DNA of 64,000 bases from Chloroflexus sp. Y-396-1. GTDB lineage: Bacteria; Chloroflexota; Chloroflexia; Chloroflexales; Chloroflexaceae. The DNA lies in contig NZ_KI911784.1 in assembly GCF_000516515.1 (NCBI RefSeq), forward strand, positions 2,326,881 to 2,390,880, written 5' to 3'. The notes under the pieces were generated by a model that worked only from the letters and a program-made list of their open reading frames with translations, searched no databases and was not told where the DNA came from. Position numbers and translations under genes: made by a program. Positions 49,998-60,650 of this stretch are shown piece by piece (within the stretch, counting starts at the first letter, position 1; every line of letters starts with the position of its first letter).

Positions 49998-50972
49998 ATG
50001 ACAATTGAAGTACGTAATCTGCGCAAATACTATCAGGTTCATCGCAAAGAGGCCGGCCTGCGGGGGTCACTACAAGCGTTCATCAGACGCCGCTACGAGA
50101 CCGTCAAGGCTGTTGATGGGATCGATTTCACGATTGATAGCGGTGAGATGGTTGGGTTTCTGGGTCCCAACGGTGCCGGAAAGACGACAACGCTCAAGGT
50201 ACTGGCCGGTTTACTACACCCGACGGCCGGTGAGGTACGGGTATTGGGTTATACGCCATTTGAACGGAAGACGGCCTTCCTCAAGCAAATCACGCTGGTC
50301 ATGGGCCAGAAACAGCAACTGCTCTGGGATTTACCGGCTATCGAGACCTTTGAAGTAAACCGCGTTATCTTTGAGGTGCCAGTACATGAATATCGCCGGA
50401 TGCTCAACGAGTTGACCGACCTGCTTGAACTAGGTGATCTGCTGAATAAGCAGGTGCGCAAGCTGAGTCTAGGCGAACGGATGAAGTGTGAGCTGGCCGC
50501 TGCCCTGCTCCACCGGCCACAAGTGCTCTTTCTCGACGAACCAACCATCGGCCTCGATGTAACGATGCAGGCCCGTGTTCGTGAATTTGTCGCCGAATAT
50601 AATCGGCGTTACGGTGCAACGGTGCTGCTAACCAGCCACTACATGGCCGATGTGACAGCGCTCTGTCGGCGGGTCATTGTAATCAACCATGGTCGCCTAC
50701 TCTACGATGGCAATCTCCAGCGAATGGTTGAACAGGTTGCCCCTCACAAGATCATTCACCTGACGCTCCACCAACCGATTGCACTTGAGACCCTGAACCG
50801 CTACGGCGAGGTGCAACGGTACGATGGGTTGGAGGTTGAACTGAAAGTGCCTCGCTACGAAACGTCGCGCATTGGCGCCCAATTGCTCAGTGAGCTGCCG
50901 GTAGCCGATGTCAACATCGCTGAGCCACCGATTGAGGAGATTATCAGCGAGGTATTTGGCCAGCCGGTGTAA
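49998..50972 (+). CDS. ABC transporter ATP-binding protein (ABC-2 exporter type)
   Basis: A 324-residue ATPase that should energise the ABC-2 permease at 48081. Walker A is GPNGAGKTTT, the signature LSLGERMKCELAAALLH, Walker B VLFLDEPTIGLD, and the switch His is in LLTSHYMADV. The last 80 residues (from HLTLHQPIAL) form a regulatory domain typical of this exporter subgroup. A polar linker AGLRGSLQAFIRRRYETVKA follows the N-terminal strand, as in homologous DUF990-associated ATPases. It is two bases behind the glycosyltransferase gene. Confidence 0.9.
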   Translation: MTIEVRNLRKYYQVHRKEAGLRGSLQAFIRRRYETVKAVDGIDFTIDSGEMVGFLGPNGAGKTTTLKVLAGLLHPTAGEVRVLGYTPFERKTAFLKQITLVMGQKQQLLWDLPAIETFEVNRVIFEVPVHEYRRMLNELTDLLELGDLLNKQVRKLSLGERMKCELAAALLHRPQVLFLDEPTIGLDVTMQARVREFVAEYNRRYGATVLLTSHYMADVTALCRRVIVINHGRLLYDGNLQRMVEQVAPHKIIHLTLHQPIALETLNRYGEVQRYDGLEVELKVPRYETSRIGAQLLSELPVADVNIAEPPIEEIISEVFGQPV

Positions 50973-51019
50973 GCAAAAACAGAATGACCATTGTTGTGAC
51001 GGGTAATTGCGGCCCATTT

Positions 51020-51047
51020 GGGTGCGGAAGCCGATTCGTCCGCACCC
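51020..51047. other. stem-loop between convergent genes
   Basis: GGGTGCGGA and TCCGCACCC make a 9-bp stem around 10 bases, 47 bases after the ATPase stop and 92 bases after the nuoN stop on the other strand. It may end both transcripts; no T-run is present. Confidence 0.5.
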
Positions 51048-51139
51048 CATAGATGGTGATGTTCTGCTTCAGCCGACTTCCCTCTCAAACCTGTGGTCAT
51101 GCGTAGCCCAACACAGAGGGGCACTGCGTGGCTATGGGC

Positions 51140-52723
51140 CTACACCCGTTCCAGAACACTCAAAATCAGATTAGGGAAGATACCCAAAACCAACACCCCA
51201 ACCACGGCAATCGCCAGTGCGGCGCCAATTCCACGTGGGAGCGACACCGGCGTCAAATCGGTTGCCGGCTCGATAAACATTGCTTTAAGCAGACGAAGGT
51301 AATAATAAAGACTGACAATCGTCATCACAACTGCAATCACAACCAACCAGGTTGCACCACTCTGCCAGCCGACCATAAAGATGTAAAACTTAGCAAAGAA
51401 GCCACCGAGGGGCGGGATTCCGGCCAGCGAGAGGATACAGACGGTAAATAGCAGCGCAAGCGGCAGATTACGTCGCGAAAGACCACGTAGATGGGTTAGG
51501 TCATCGCCACCGGTTTGCTGTCCGATCAATGCCAATGCACCAAAAGCGCCAAGGTTTGTCAGACTGTAGATGAACAGGTAGTAGAGCAGTGCCGTCAAGC
51601 CCTGTTCCCGATCAAACGGTTGCGCAGCAGCCCAGGCCAGCAAACCCAACACGACAAAGCCGGCATGCGCGATACTTGAATACGCTAACAGCCGTTTGAC
51701 ATTCGTCTGTGGCAGCGCAGCCAGATTTCCGATCACCACTGTCAGCAGTGCCAGTACCGCCAGCACTGCCGTCCATCCACTAGCGGTATCGAGCGTCGGC
51801 GATCCCACAATGGCCGGGAATGTCTTTGTCAATAGTCGGAAGAGCAAGATAAAACCGGCTGCCTTCGAGGCGGTTGAAATGAAGGCCGTAATTGGGGTTG
51901 GTGCACCTTCATAGACATCAGGTGACCAACCGTGAAACGGAACAACTGCTAGCTTGTACCCCATACCGGCCACAATAAAGAGCATTGCCAGTGTTATCAG
52001 GCCACCACTTGACGCGGTAAAGGTACCGATCCGATCAAAACGAGTCAGGTCATTAAAATTGGTTGCACCACCGACACTATTGAGTGCTGCGCCAAAAGCC
52101 AGACTCATGCCGTACAGGAGAATTGCCGACGAGATAGCGCCAAACAGGAAGTATTTCAGGCCTGCCTCTGCCGAGCGCGGGTCATTACGAAAGTAGCCGG
52201 CCAACAGATACAGTGGGATCGAAGTTAACTCAATAGCGAGATACGCCAGCAGCAACTCATTGGCGCCCACCATCAGACACATACCGAGGGTGGCAAAAAT
52301 GATCAATGCGTAAAACTCACCCGGATGAGCGCTGGGCCGAATATCAAGGCAGAGCAGACTGGTGACCAGCGCAGACCCGATAATGAGCAGACGCGCAATC
52401 ATCGTCAAGTGATCGGTTGCAAAAGCCCCGACGATCGGCTCACCGCCAGGTCCACCACTTTGGAGATTGCGAATAATATTGGTGAAGAAATTGACGGGGG
52501 CTGTTTCGGGTAATCGGTAAATATAGCCACTCTGCAACAATGCAACAAACAATACCATTCCTAGCCCAATGGCCGTGAGTGAGGCTGAAGATTTGACGCG
52601 CTCAAGCTGTGCGGCCGGTGTACGCCCCCACCGCTCAAGAATATCCGAACCCAGCACCAGTAACGCCAGTACCAGAAGCAAAATCTCCGGCAAAAGACGT
52701 GGGATGTCGGTCAACTGAAACAT
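51140..52723 (-). CDS. nuoN: NADH-quinone oxidoreductase subunit N
   Basis: One of the antiporter-like membrane subunits of complex I that drive proton pumping. The 527-residue protein has about 14 helices. Key features are the Glu in [16 protein letters not shown], the Lys in [13 protein letters not shown], the Lys in [22 protein letters not shown] and [20 protein letters not shown] lies before the ATG. It is the last gene of the operon, 23 bases after the second nuoM. The order L-M-M-N shows that four antiporter-type subunits are encoded here instead of the usual three. Confidence 0.93.
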   Translation of the reverse strand: MFQLTDIPRLLPEILLLVLALLVLGSDILERWGRTPAAQLERVKSSASLTAIGLGMVLFVALLQSGYIYRLPETAPVNFFTNIIRNLQSGGPGGEPIVGAFATDHLTMIARLLIIGSALVTSLLCLDIRPSAHPGEFYALIIFATLGMCLMVGANELLLAYLAIELTSIPLYLLAGYFRNDPRSAEAGLKYFLFGAISSAILLYGMSLAFGAALNSVGGATNFNDLTRFDRIGTFTASSGGLITLAMLFIVAGMGYKLAVVPFHGWSPDVYEGAPTPITAFISTASKAAGFILLFRLLTKTFPAIVGSPTLDTASGWTAVLAVLALLTVVIGNLAALPQTNVKRLLAYSSIAHAGFVVLGLLAWAAAQPFDREQGLTALLYYLFIYSLTNLGAFGALALIGQQTGGDDLTHLRGLSRRNLPLALLFTVCILSLAGIPPLGGFFAKFYIFMVGWQSGATWLVVIAVVMTIVSLYYYLRLLKAMFIEPATDLTPVSLPRGIGAALAIAVVGVLVLGIFPNLILSVLERV

Positions 52724-52746
52724 ACGTCCCTCTTTATTCCTGCCAA

Positions 52747-54258
52747 TCAGCGTAGCGCCACGACCACCTCATTGAGTCGGGCCACCAGTGGCTGTACACC
52801 GGAATCAATCAGCTCGGTCATCCACGCCGGATACAATCCCAATCCAACGAGCACCAACGCCAACACCAACGCACCGCTGTATTCCTGCCACGTTAATTTA
52901 GGAAGATGTAGAAATTCGGGATTTTTCACCTCATCGTAAAAGACAGCCCACACGGCGCGTAGAATGTAGGCTCCCGTGATTGGAATGCTCAGAGCCGCAA
53001 TGACGGCAACGAGCGGGTACCGTTCCCACACGCCAATGAAGATGTTAAACTCGGCCCAAAATCCGGCCAACCCCGGCATGCCCATCGATGAAAGGCCGCC
53101 CAGAATAAACATCGCTGCCGCAAAAGGCATCACCCGACCCAGCCCACCCAATTCGGGCAACTGTCGGGTATGGGTGCGGTCGTAGATCATTCGTCCCACT
53201 ACCGCAAAGAAGAGCGCAGTCATAATCCCGTGCGCAAACATCTGGAGCACTGCTCCCATCACTGCAATCTGGGTTCCGGCGGCCAACCCCATCACGACCA
53301 GCCCCATGTGGCTGACCGACGAATAGCCGATGATAAACTTCGCATCGCGTTGTACCATCGCAATGCTGGCACCGTACACGACATTGAAAATCGTTAAAAT
53401 CACGATAATTGGGAGCCATTCTCGGGCACCATTGGGCATGAGCCACATAGCCGCCCGTAAACAGCCGTAGGCTCCCAGTTTCATCAAAACCCCGGCGTGC
53501 AACATACTGACCGCCGTCGGCGCGGCGACATGGCCGGTCGGACTCCAGGTGTGGAAGGGGAACATACCGGCCAACACTCCAAAACCGACGAATAAGGCCG
53601 GGAAGAGGAGACGTTGTAAATCACCGGCAATGAAACCCTGTTCAGCCAGCACCAGCATATTAAAGGTGCGCAGACCGCTCCCAAAGTAGAGACCGATCAT
53701 CCCGATAATAACTAGCGCACTCCCTGCCATCAGAAACAGGGTCAGCTTCATTGCACCGTACTCTTTGCGGGTACTACCCCAAATGCCGATCAACAAGTAC
53801 ATCGGCAATACAGCTAACTCGTAGAAGACAAAAAAGAGAAAGAGATCAAGCGCGCTAAAAACGCCGTAAACGCCGGTGGTCAAGAGTAACAACCAGACCC
53901 AATACTCTTTGGCGCGCTCTTCGATATTCCAGCTCATTAGAGCGCCGGTAAAGATCACAATACCGTTGAGCAGCAGCATCGGTAGATTGATGCCGTCAAC
54001 ACCCAACAGATAACTCATCCCAAGCTGCGGTATCCAGTCAAGTTGTTCGATGAATTGAAAACCGCCTCGAACTGGATCATACGCCAGAAAGACCAACAAC
54101 GACAGGACGAGCGAGATAAAGGCGAATCCTGTCCCGACCCAACGCATCAGATCGGGATACCGATCAGGAATGAAGGCAATGATGATGGCCGGTACGAGCA
54201 TACTAAGCCAGATCAGGCTCAACCACGGTATATCGGTGGAAAGCGTTAGTACCCCCAT
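52747..54258 (-). CDS. nuoM: NADH-quinone oxidoreductase subunit M, second copy
   Basis: A 503-residue antiporter-like subunit. The ATG at 54256-54258 follows AAGGGTGA. Motifs: [20 protein letters not shown], the Glu in [19 protein letters not shown], the Lys in [15 protein letters not shown] and [24 protein letters not shown], plus KLGAYGCLR. It is the NuoM type that matches single-copy NuoM of most bacteria. It differs clearly from the other copy upstream, so the pair is an old duplication or an acquired paralogue, not a recent one. Confidence 0.92.
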   Translation of the reverse strand: MGVLTLSTDIPWLSLIWLSMLVPAIIIAFIPDRYPDLMRWVGTGFAFISLVLSLLVFLAYDPVRGGFQFIEQLDWIPQLGMSYLLGVDGINLPMLLLNGIVIFTGALMSWNIEERAKEYWVWLLLLTTGVYGVFSALDLFLFFVFYELAVLPMYLLIGIWGSTRKEYGAMKLTLFLMAGSALVIIGMIGLYFGSGLRTFNMLVLAEQGFIAGDLQRLLFPALFVGFGVLAGMFPFHTWSPTGHVAAPTAVSMLHAGVLMKLGAYGCLRAAMWLMPNGAREWLPIIVILTIFNVVYGASIAMVQRDAKFIIGYSSVSHMGLVVMGLAAGTQIAVMGAVLQMFAHGIMTALFFAVVGRMIYDRTHTRQLPELGGLGRVMPFAAAMFILGGLSSMGMPGLAGFWAEFNIFIGVWERYPLVAVIAALSIPITGAYILRAVWAVFYDEVKNPEFLHLPKLTWQEYSGALVLALVLVGLGLYPAWMTELIDSGVQPLVARLNEVVVALR

Positions 54259-54308
54259 GTGGTCACCCTTGTGCAATGCATCTGGCAAGCCAGATGGCGA
54301 TCGGTTCT

Positions 54309-55973
54309 CTAACTAAATGCACGGGCAAAGATAGCGACCAATTGCCCTGCCGCAGCATTACCCAGATTGATGAGCGGGCCAGGGTAGACTCCAATCAATA
54401 ATGAGAGGCTTAAGATTGGTACGATTGACCAAAATTCTGGTGCGCGGAGATCGGTAATTGTGCGTGGTGTACCGATGGCCGGCCCCAAAAAGATGCGCTG
54501 GAACATAAGTAATAATGCCAGCGCTGTCACGACCAGCCCAATGACGGCCAGCGCCGTGAAGAGCGGTAACGTCGCCCAGGCTCCGCGAAAGATGAAAAAT
54601 TCGCCGACAAAGCCGGCCAATCCGGGAAGACCCAGGTTAGCGAAGAGCGCAATGCCCATCACACCGGCAAAGGTTGGGGCACTGGCGCGCAAACCACCCA
54701 GACCGCTGAGTTCCCACCGACCGGTACGTTCATACAAGACGCCGGCCAGATAGAAGAGAGCACCGGTGCTAAGACCGTGGGCGACCATCTGTACCAGTGC
54801 CCCATTGATCGCACTCGCCCGTGCATCAATCCCTGCTTCGCCCGCCGCTGCCGCCCCGGCGATTGCCAGCATGACGTAACCCATGTGATTGATCGAGGTA
54901 TAACCAATCAGTCGCTTAATATCGCCATTGACCTGACTGAGTGCGCCAAATGCACCGGCAACAACACCCACTACTGCCAGTGCAGCCAGCACCGGCGCAA
55001 AATACTGAGCAGCATCAGGCGTGAACGGCAAAAGGAGCCGCAACATTCCGTAGGCTCCCATCTTGCTCATCACCGCCGACAGCAGAATACTCGCTGCTGT
55101 TGGGCCTTCCGCATAGGCATCAGGGAGCCAGGTGTGGAACGGCCACACCGCCAGTTTGATAGCGAAGGCAATGAAGATTGCCCACATCGCGATACTACTA
55201 TAGAGCATCGGATAGCGACCAAGCACATTGGTTACTCCGAGTTGATCCATGTAGGCAAAAAGAATATCGCGCAGCGTCCCTTCAACTCCGGCCACCGCTA
55301 ATCCCTGACCTAAGCGACCAAGGGCAATCAAATCAAACGTTGGCATCCCAACCTGACGCATCGCCAGATAGATCAATTGGAAGAGTAGGAGCATCCCCAG
55401 TGAACCGGCCATTGTGTACACAAAGAACTTGAAAGCCGCATAGCGACGTTGTTCACGCCCCCAGCCCTGGATCAGGAAGAAGGCCGGTACCAGACTGAAT
55501 TCCCAGCAGATGAAGAAAAAGAAGAAGTCAAGCGCAACAAAGTAACCCAACATCGCTGCTTCTAGCAAGAGCAGCAATGCCAGATGCGCCCGGTATCGCT
55601 CGTGCACACCCCAACTAGCGATGATAGCGAGCGGAGTCATCACCACTGTCAACAAGACCAGCGGCAGGCTTAGCCCATCAACTCCGAGAAAGTAATCAAC
55701 CCGGACAGCTTGAATCCAGGGAATCCGTTCGACTAATTGTACTGCCCCCTGGCCTCCTGCCACAGCCTGCGGATCGAACCGCATCCAGATCATAACGGCC
55801 AACAGCAACGGCACACCCGTCCAGGCCAGGACCCCAACCTTGACAATCCGCTCATTGAGTCTGATCAGCCATGCTAACCCGATCAGTGCAATACCGACCA
55901 ACGGTGAAAGCACCAGCAATGTAAGCCAAGGAACGCCATCGGCGGCAGGAATGAGATAATCCGGCAGATTCAT
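54309..55973 (-). CDS. nuoM: NADH-quinone oxidoreductase subunit M, first copy
   Basis: A 554-residue NuoM paralogue, longer by about 50 residues than the second copy. Motifs: YFLGVDGLSLPLVLLTVVMT, the Glu in FICWEFSLVPAFFLIQGWG, the Lys in RYAAFKFFVYTMAGS, AVWPFHTWLPDAYAEGPTAA and KMGAYGMLRLLLPF. The insertion GLAVAGVEGTLRDILFAYMD with LGVTNVLGRYPMLY (about residues 225-258) is not in the other copy. It starts three bases after the nuoL stop and has no ribosome site, so it depends on nuoL translation. A second NuoM would add one more proton channel or act in an alternate complex. Confidence 0.92.
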   Translation of the reverse strand: MNLPDYLIPAADGVPWLTLLVLSPLVGIALIGLAWLIRLNERIVKVGVLAWTGVPLLLAVMIWMRFDPQAVAGGQGAVQLVERIPWIQAVRVDYFLGVDGLSLPLVLLTVVMTPLAIIASWGVHERYRAHLALLLLLEAAMLGYFVALDFFFFFICWEFSLVPAFFLIQGWGREQRRYAAFKFFVYTMAGSLGMLLLFQLIYLAMRQVGMPTFDLIALGRLGQGLAVAGVEGTLRDILFAYMDQLGVTNVLGRYPMLYSSIAMWAIFIAFAIKLAVWPFHTWLPDAYAEGPTAASILLSAVMSKMGAYGMLRLLLPFTPDAAQYFAPVLAALAVVGVVAGAFGALSQVNGDIKRLIGYTSINHMGYVMLAIAGAAAAGEAGIDARASAINGALVQMVAHGLSTGALFYLAGVLYERTGRWELSGLGGLRASAPTFAGVMGIALFANLGLPGLAGFVGEFFIFRGAWATLPLFTALAVIGLVVTALALLLMFQRIFLGPAIGTPRTITDLRAPEFWSIVPILSLSLLIGVYPGPLINLGNAAAGQLVAIFARAFS

Positions 55974-55976
55974 ACG

Positions 55977-58187
55977 CTATCGTCCAATTACATACAGCCA
56001 GAACATGGCTAGCGCGAGCAGACCACCAAATACGTAGATCAGATAATCCTGCGCTTTTCCGGTTTGCAAACGTCGAACCTGACGACCACTCCCCTGCGTG
56101 CCGCTTGCTAATCCGTCCGGCCCGTCGTTGAGCAGGGTGTCATCGATGATGAAGTTCACTTTGCCTAAGCCGAAGGTAAAGCGCCCCATGCCATCAATCA
56201 ACCGATCAATGACCGCTCGATCCAGTAACGACCAGGCTGCGGCTAGGCTGGCAGTCAATTGGCCGAGGGTAGCCGCGTACAGCTCATCAATGTAGTATTT
56301 GGCGTTGAGCAGCGTAAATAATCCCGGCGCTCGTGCAGCCAATGGATCGGTATCGCTTGCTGATGTAAAGGCCTGACGATACCCGTACCAACCAATCGCA
56401 ATACCGGCCAGCGCAATGATAAGTGATAGACCGGCCACCAGCGGATCGAGTTTCGCGGCCTCTTGCCCCCAGAGAGTGGCTAACCAGTGCCCAAACGGAA
56501 GGTCAAATGGGAGATTGAGCAAACCGGCAGTGAGCGCAAAGCTCGCCAATATGACCAGCGGTGCAATCATGCGTGGGTCTTCATGCCAATGCTCGCCATG
56601 CTCATGATGATCATCGTGATGGTGATCTCGATGATGACCGTGTTCACTCACTGGTGCATCGGGATTCACGAACACCACCGGTTGCGCACCACGATACTCA
56701 CCGAAGAAGACCAACCACCATTGGCGCGTCATATAAACTGCGGTCAGGAAGGCGGCAACACTAAGCGTCACATAGACCGCGATATTGTGTTTGAAGGCAT
56801 CGAGCAAAATCTCGTCTTTGCTCCAAAAGCCAGCAAAGGGAACAATCCCGGCCAGCGCCAGATAACCGGCAGTATATGTCCAGAACGTCCACGGCAGGCG
56901 GGTACGCAACCCCCCCATATTGCGAATATCTTGCGCGGTCTGCTGGGCCGCGTATTCATCGTAATGATGTATCTGCCGGATTGACGGCTGCTGTTCCATC
57001 GCATGAATGATCGACCCCGAACCGAGGAAGAGGAGCGCTTTGAAGAAGGCGTGGGTGATCAAATGGAACATTGCCGCCACCCAACCACCGACACCAAGCG
57101 CCGCTACCATAAAACCAAGCTGCGACAGCGTACTGTAGGCCAGGATGCGTTTGATGTCGAATTGAGCAACGGCAATTGTTGCGGCAAACAGAGCAGTAAA
57201 GGCGCCGATAAAGGCAACTACGCCTAACGAGGTAGGATCGGCGGTAAAGATGGGAAAGGTACGTGCCACGAGAAAGACACCGGCAGCAACCATCGTTGCC
57301 GCGTGAATGAGCGCCGATACTGGGGTGGGGCCTTCCATCGCATCTGGCAACCAGACATGCAGCGGAAATTGCGCCGATTTCCCCACCGTACCGGCAAACA
57401 GCAACAAGGCAATACCGGCTGCATGGCTCAGACCCAGCACGCCGGTCTCGCTTGCCAGCCGTTCAAGTAAAGGCGGAAAGAAGATGCCATGCTCATCCTG
57501 CCCAAAGGAGATGCCACCAGCCTGCGCGTACAGGTACACGATACCCAGTAAAAGGAGCACATCACCTACGCGAGTAGTGATAAACGCTTTCACTGCTGCT
57601 CGTGCTGCACTAGGACGTTCGTAGAAAAAGCCGATCAGCAGATACGAGCAAAGTCCCATTACCTCCCACGCCATAAAGAAGAGGAGTAGATTATCGGCCA
57701 TGCTCATCAGCAGCATCGCCGCTGTAAAGAGGGCAATAAAGCTAAAGAAGCGGCTCTGACGTGGGTGGGCAGCCATATAGCCAATAGAGAAGAGATGAAT
57801 GCAGGTTGAGGCAATTGTCACCATCGCCAGCATCGCAGCGGCAGCGCCATCAATGTAGATACCCATCTGTAACGTCGTCTCACCAGTTGGCGCCCACACA
57901 AACCGCTGTACCACATTCGGTTCAGGAAAAGCAAATGCACCGTGTTCACCGTGGTGTACAGCAAGTTGCACCAGTTGGCCATCGTGCAGTGCCCAACCAT
58001 TGGCGACTGCCGCCAGCAATCCCAACGCCATGACAGTTGCGATCATCATCAGACTGGTCGCCAACCACGCACTCGCCATCGCCATGCGCCGTATTGGCGT
58101 CAGGGTGATGAGAGCGCTAGCCAGTAACGGCCAGAACGGAATCAGCCATGCATTTTGCAGAAAAAACGCCATATACGTTCCCGTCAT
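55977..58187 (-). CDS. nuoL: NADH-quinone oxidoreductase subunit L
   Basis: The 736-residue distal antiporter subunit (about 613 in E. coli). The ATG at 58185-58187 is used since an upstream TTG frame lacks support. Core motifs are FMAWEVMGLCSYLLIGFFYERP, here spanning residues 147-168, AVKAFITTRVGDVLLLLG, KSAQFPLHVWLPDAMEGPTPVSALIHAATMV in the channel region, and ILAYSTLSQLGFM. A loop near residues 510-535 is very rich in His (11 His in 22 residues). Close to the C-terminus, about 27 extra residues (VNFIIDDTLLNDGPDGLAS...) precede VRRLQTGKAQDY, in the lateral-helix region. Confidence 0.93.
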   Translation of the reverse strand: MTGTYMAFFLQNAWLIPFWPLLASALITLTPIRRMAMASAWLATSLMMIATVMALGLLAAVANGWALHDGQLVQLAVHHGEHGAFAFPEPNVVQRFVWAPTGETTLQMGIYIDGAAAAMLAMVTIASTCIHLFSIGYMAAHPRQSRFFSFIALFTAAMLLMSMADNLLLFFMAWEVMGLCSYLLIGFFYERPSAARAAVKAFITTRVGDVLLLLGIVYLYAQAGGISFGQDEHGIFFPPLLERLASETGVLGLSHAAGIALLLFAGTVGKSAQFPLHVWLPDAMEGPTPVSALIHAATMVAAGVFLVARTFPIFTADPTSLGVVAFIGAFTALFAATIAVAQFDIKRILAYSTLSQLGFMVAALGVGGWVAAMFHLITHAFFKALLFLGSGSIIHAMEQQPSIRQIHHYDEYAAQQTAQDIRNMGGLRTRLPWTFWTYTAGYLALAGIVPFAGFWSKDEILLDAFKHNIAVYVTLSVAAFLTAVYMTRQWWLVFFGEYRGAQPVVFVNPDAPVSEHGHHRDHHHDDHHEHGEHWHEDPRMIAPLVILASFALTAGLLNLPFDLPFGHWLATLWGQEAAKLDPLVAGLSLIIALAGIAIGWYGYRQAFTSASDTDPLAARAPGLFTLLNAKYYIDELYAATLGQLTASLAAAWSLLDRAVIDRLIDGMGRFTFGLGKVNFIIDDTLLNDGPDGLASGTQGSGRQVRRLQTGKAQDYLIYVFGGLLALAMFWLYVIGR

Positions 58188-58281
58188 TTGAACTTCTGCA
58201 TGTCCTTCGACCAAACGACCTGCTATCTCCGGTCACCCTTCCCTGCAACGCAGCCATGTTACCTGGCCGCCACCATGCGGC

Positions 58282-58599
58282 TTACCCGCGTAATTGATCA
58301 ACTTCATCGGCCTGAACGGTGACATAGTGGCGATAGACGGCAATCACCATCGCCAGACCTACGGCTGCTTCTGCTGCCGCAACAGCAATAATAAAGATGG
58401 CAAATGTTTGACCGGTAATATAACGGGCCTCGAAATAGCGCCAAAAGGCGACCAGATTGATATTGACGGCATTGAGCATCAGCTCGACACCCATCAATAC
58501 CCCGATCAGGTTCCGCCGTGAAAGAGCGCCAAAGAGACCAATACAAAAGAGAGCAGCAGCCAATGTCAATACTGCGGGTAATGGAACTGCATTCAGCAT
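58282..58599 (-). CDS. nuoK: NADH-quinone oxidoreductase subunit K
   Basis: A 105-residue membrane subunit with three helices. It has the two conserved buried Glu: [16 protein letters not shown] and [29 protein letters not shown] lies before the ATG, which is two bases after the nuoJ stop. Normal length for the family. Confidence 0.95.
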   Translation of the reverse strand: MLNAVPLPAVLTLAAALFCIGLFGALSRRNLIGVLMGVELMLNAVNINLVAFWRYFEARYITGQTFAIFIIAVAAAEAAVGLAMVIAVYRHYVTVQADEVDQLRG

Positions 58600-58601
58600 A
58601 A

Positions 58602-59252
58602 TTACCTCTCGCTGGCTGGTCGAGACTCCTGTACAACTGGCTCTGCCTCAACCGGTTCTGACACGGTTGGCGACGTTTGTTCACGCAAGCGCTTCAATTC
58701 CAGCTCTTCAGCCAGGGTTAGCACCTTGCGACGGCGCGCTCGCTCCTCATAAGCGATCACAATCGCCCCGATCAACGCAACTGTCAACAAGACCCCTACC
58801 ACCTGAAACTGGATGAGAAACTCATTGACAAAACCACGCCCTAGCTCTGCTGGGCCGGCAATCGGCTCAGGCGTACCCAGGGGTGGTGCTGGTGGCACAT
58901 TCCATTGCTGGTTAATCAACGTGGGCGCCAGCACTGTCGCGAAGAGCAATGCGGTAATTGCCAGTACAACCGGCCAGCGATTGGTGAGTTGACGCACCCC
59001 TTCACCGGTGATCTGGCGGGTGAGCATGATGGCAAACAGGATCAAGACCGACACGGCACCAACGTAGATCAACACCTGCACAACGGCCAGAAACTCGGCT
59101 TCGAGCAGCATATAGAGTGCACCAACGCCAAAGAAACAGGCAATCAGCCAGAGTGCAGCGTGGATCACATTCCGCACCGAGACGACCATCGCCGCCGCAA
59201 CCAGAATAAACACGGCAATCACGCCAAAGGTTATTTGCACAACAACTTCCAT
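58602..59252 (-). CDS. nuoJ: NADH-quinone oxidoreductase subunit J
   Basis: A 216-residue membrane subunit. It matches the family in [52 protein letters not shown], seen here as consecutive helices between residues 23 and 75, and [16 protein letters not shown] cytosolic Glu/Arg/Pro-rich tail of about 45 residues follows. The ATG at 59252 has AGGA at good distance; the GTG at 59255 is an alternative. The gene lies 54 bases after nuoH. Confidence 0.93.
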   Translation of the reverse strand: MEVVVQITFGVIAVFILVAAAMVVSVRNVIHAALWLIACFFGVGALYMLLEAEFLAVVQVLIYVGAVSVLILFAIMLTRQITGEGVRQLTNRWPVVLAITALLFATVLAPTLINQQWNVPPAPPLGTPEPIAGPAELGRGFVNEFLIQFQVVGVLLTVALIGAIVIAYEERARRRKVLTLAEELELKRLREQTSPTVSEPVEAEPVVQESRPASER

Positions 59253-59309
59253 CACTCGTTCCTGCCCCAGCCTTCCGCTGCCATTATTACTGCATCTATT
59301 CGCAACCGC

Positions 59310-60632
59310 TTACAACGTGGCGCTCAATTCCTCTAGCTCCACTCGTCGTCGTTCGGCTTGTGACGCCGCATAGACTTGAGTCAACCAGAGGTATACACCG
59401 ATATTAATAGCCAGGGTGATGATAAATGCCGCCAACCAACGTAGCACTGGCGACCAGCCAACGGTAATCAACATCCCTTCGGCCGGTCCCCAACGGGTGA
59501 ACGCGACCCACACCGCAGCGCTAAACAGATTAGCCAGCGTTAGCGGAATGAGAAACTTCCAGCCAAAATCCATAAGTTGATCGATCCGCAACCGGGGGAA
59601 TGCTCCGCGCAGCCAGACCATCACAAAGAAGAAGATATACGTTTTGAGCAGGAAGTAGAAGACGCCAAGCGCGCCGGCCAGTACGTTAAAGAGACCGTTG
59701 CCATCAGGGTTAGTCGGTGTGATTGCCTGCGCATAGAGCCAATTCACGCCTGGCCCCTGCCATCCCCCAAAAAAGAGGATCGCAGTGATAGCGCAGAGCA
59801 GAAAATTCAATACGTACTGGGCCAGGTAGAACAGACCGAATTTCATCCCGCTGTATTCGGTCATATAACCGGCAACAATCTCAGAGTCAGCTTCTGGAAT
59901 ATCAAACGGCGTGCGCTCGCCTTCGGCCAGCGCGGCGATAAAGAAGGCAATAAAGGCGACAAAGCCAACCGGTGTGAAAACAAACCACCCTAAGCCGAGA
60001 TCGGGAATTCCAGGGAGATCACGATTGCTGATCAACAAACCAGCTTGATATTCGATAATACTGTTGATAGAGAGCGAACCAACGATCATCACAATCGCAA
60101 TCAGTGACAAGACGGCAGGAATCTCATACGAGACCATCTGGGCGACGGCCCGCATCGCGCCCAACAGCGAAAACTTGTTGTTGCTGGCCCAACCCGCCAT
60201 CATGAGCCCGACTGCACTGATTGACGATACCGCAAAGAAGAAGAGCAGACCGGTCGGCAGATCAACCGGCGTCATACCTGGCCCCCACGGAACCACGGCA
60301 AACATTAGGATGGTAGGGGCGACCACCACACAGGGCGCGAGGAAGTGAACAATCCGATCGGCAGCGGCTGGCACGATGTCTTCTTTGGTAAACATCTTGA
60401 CGCCGTCGGCAATTGGTTGCCAGATACCTTCCGGGCCAACACGGTTGGGGCCGATCCGATCCTGCATACGCGCAATGACTCGACGCTCATAATAGGTGAA
60501 AAAGAGCATCTGGAACGGCGCAACTATCAGGATAATTGTTACGATGACAATATAGCTGATCAGATGGATCAACCAGTCAGGCCATCCCCAACCGAAGGTC
60601 CCATTGATCAGTGCCTGTAAGATGTCGTACAT
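59310..60632 (-). CDS. nuoH: NADH-quinone oxidoreductase subunit H
   Basis: The 440-residue heel subunit forms the quinone chamber with NuoB and NuoD. Markers are [39 protein letters not shown] in the first loop region (residues 46-84), [26 protein letters not shown] and [27 protein letters not shown]. An extra stretch near 280-310 ([20 protein letters not shown]) enlarges a loop. GGAG lies eight bases before the ATG. It is between nuoI and nuoJ, so the order is D-I-H-J rather than the common D-H-I-J. Confidence 0.94.
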   Translation of the reverse strand: MYDILQALINGTFGWGWPDWLIHLISYIVIVTIILIVAPFQMLFFTYYERRVIARMQDRIGPNRVGPEGIWQPIADGVKMFTKEDIVPAAADRIVHFLAPCVVVAPTILMFAVVPWGPGMTPVDLPTGLLFFFAVSSISAVGLMMAGWASNNKFSLLGAMRAVAQMVSYEIPAVLSLIAIVMIVGSLSINSIIEYQAGLLISNRDLPGIPDLGLGWFVFTPVGFVAFIAFFIAALAEGERTPFDIPEADSEIVAGYMTEYSGMKFGLFYLAQYVLNFLLCAITAILFFGGWQGPGVNWLYAQAITPTNPDGNGLFNVLAGALGVFYFLLKTYIFFFVMVWLRGAFPRLRIDQLMDFGWKFLIPLTLANLFSAAVWVAFTRWGPAEGMLITVGWSPVLRWLAAFIITLAINIGVYLWLTQVYAASQAERRRVELEELSATL

Positions 60633-60650
60633 TGGGGCTTCTCCATCGGG

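Noticed and set aside
52747-55973. The two nuoM genes as an assembly duplication
   Set aside because: The proteins differ in length, insertions and most residues outside the core motifs, so they are true paralogues.
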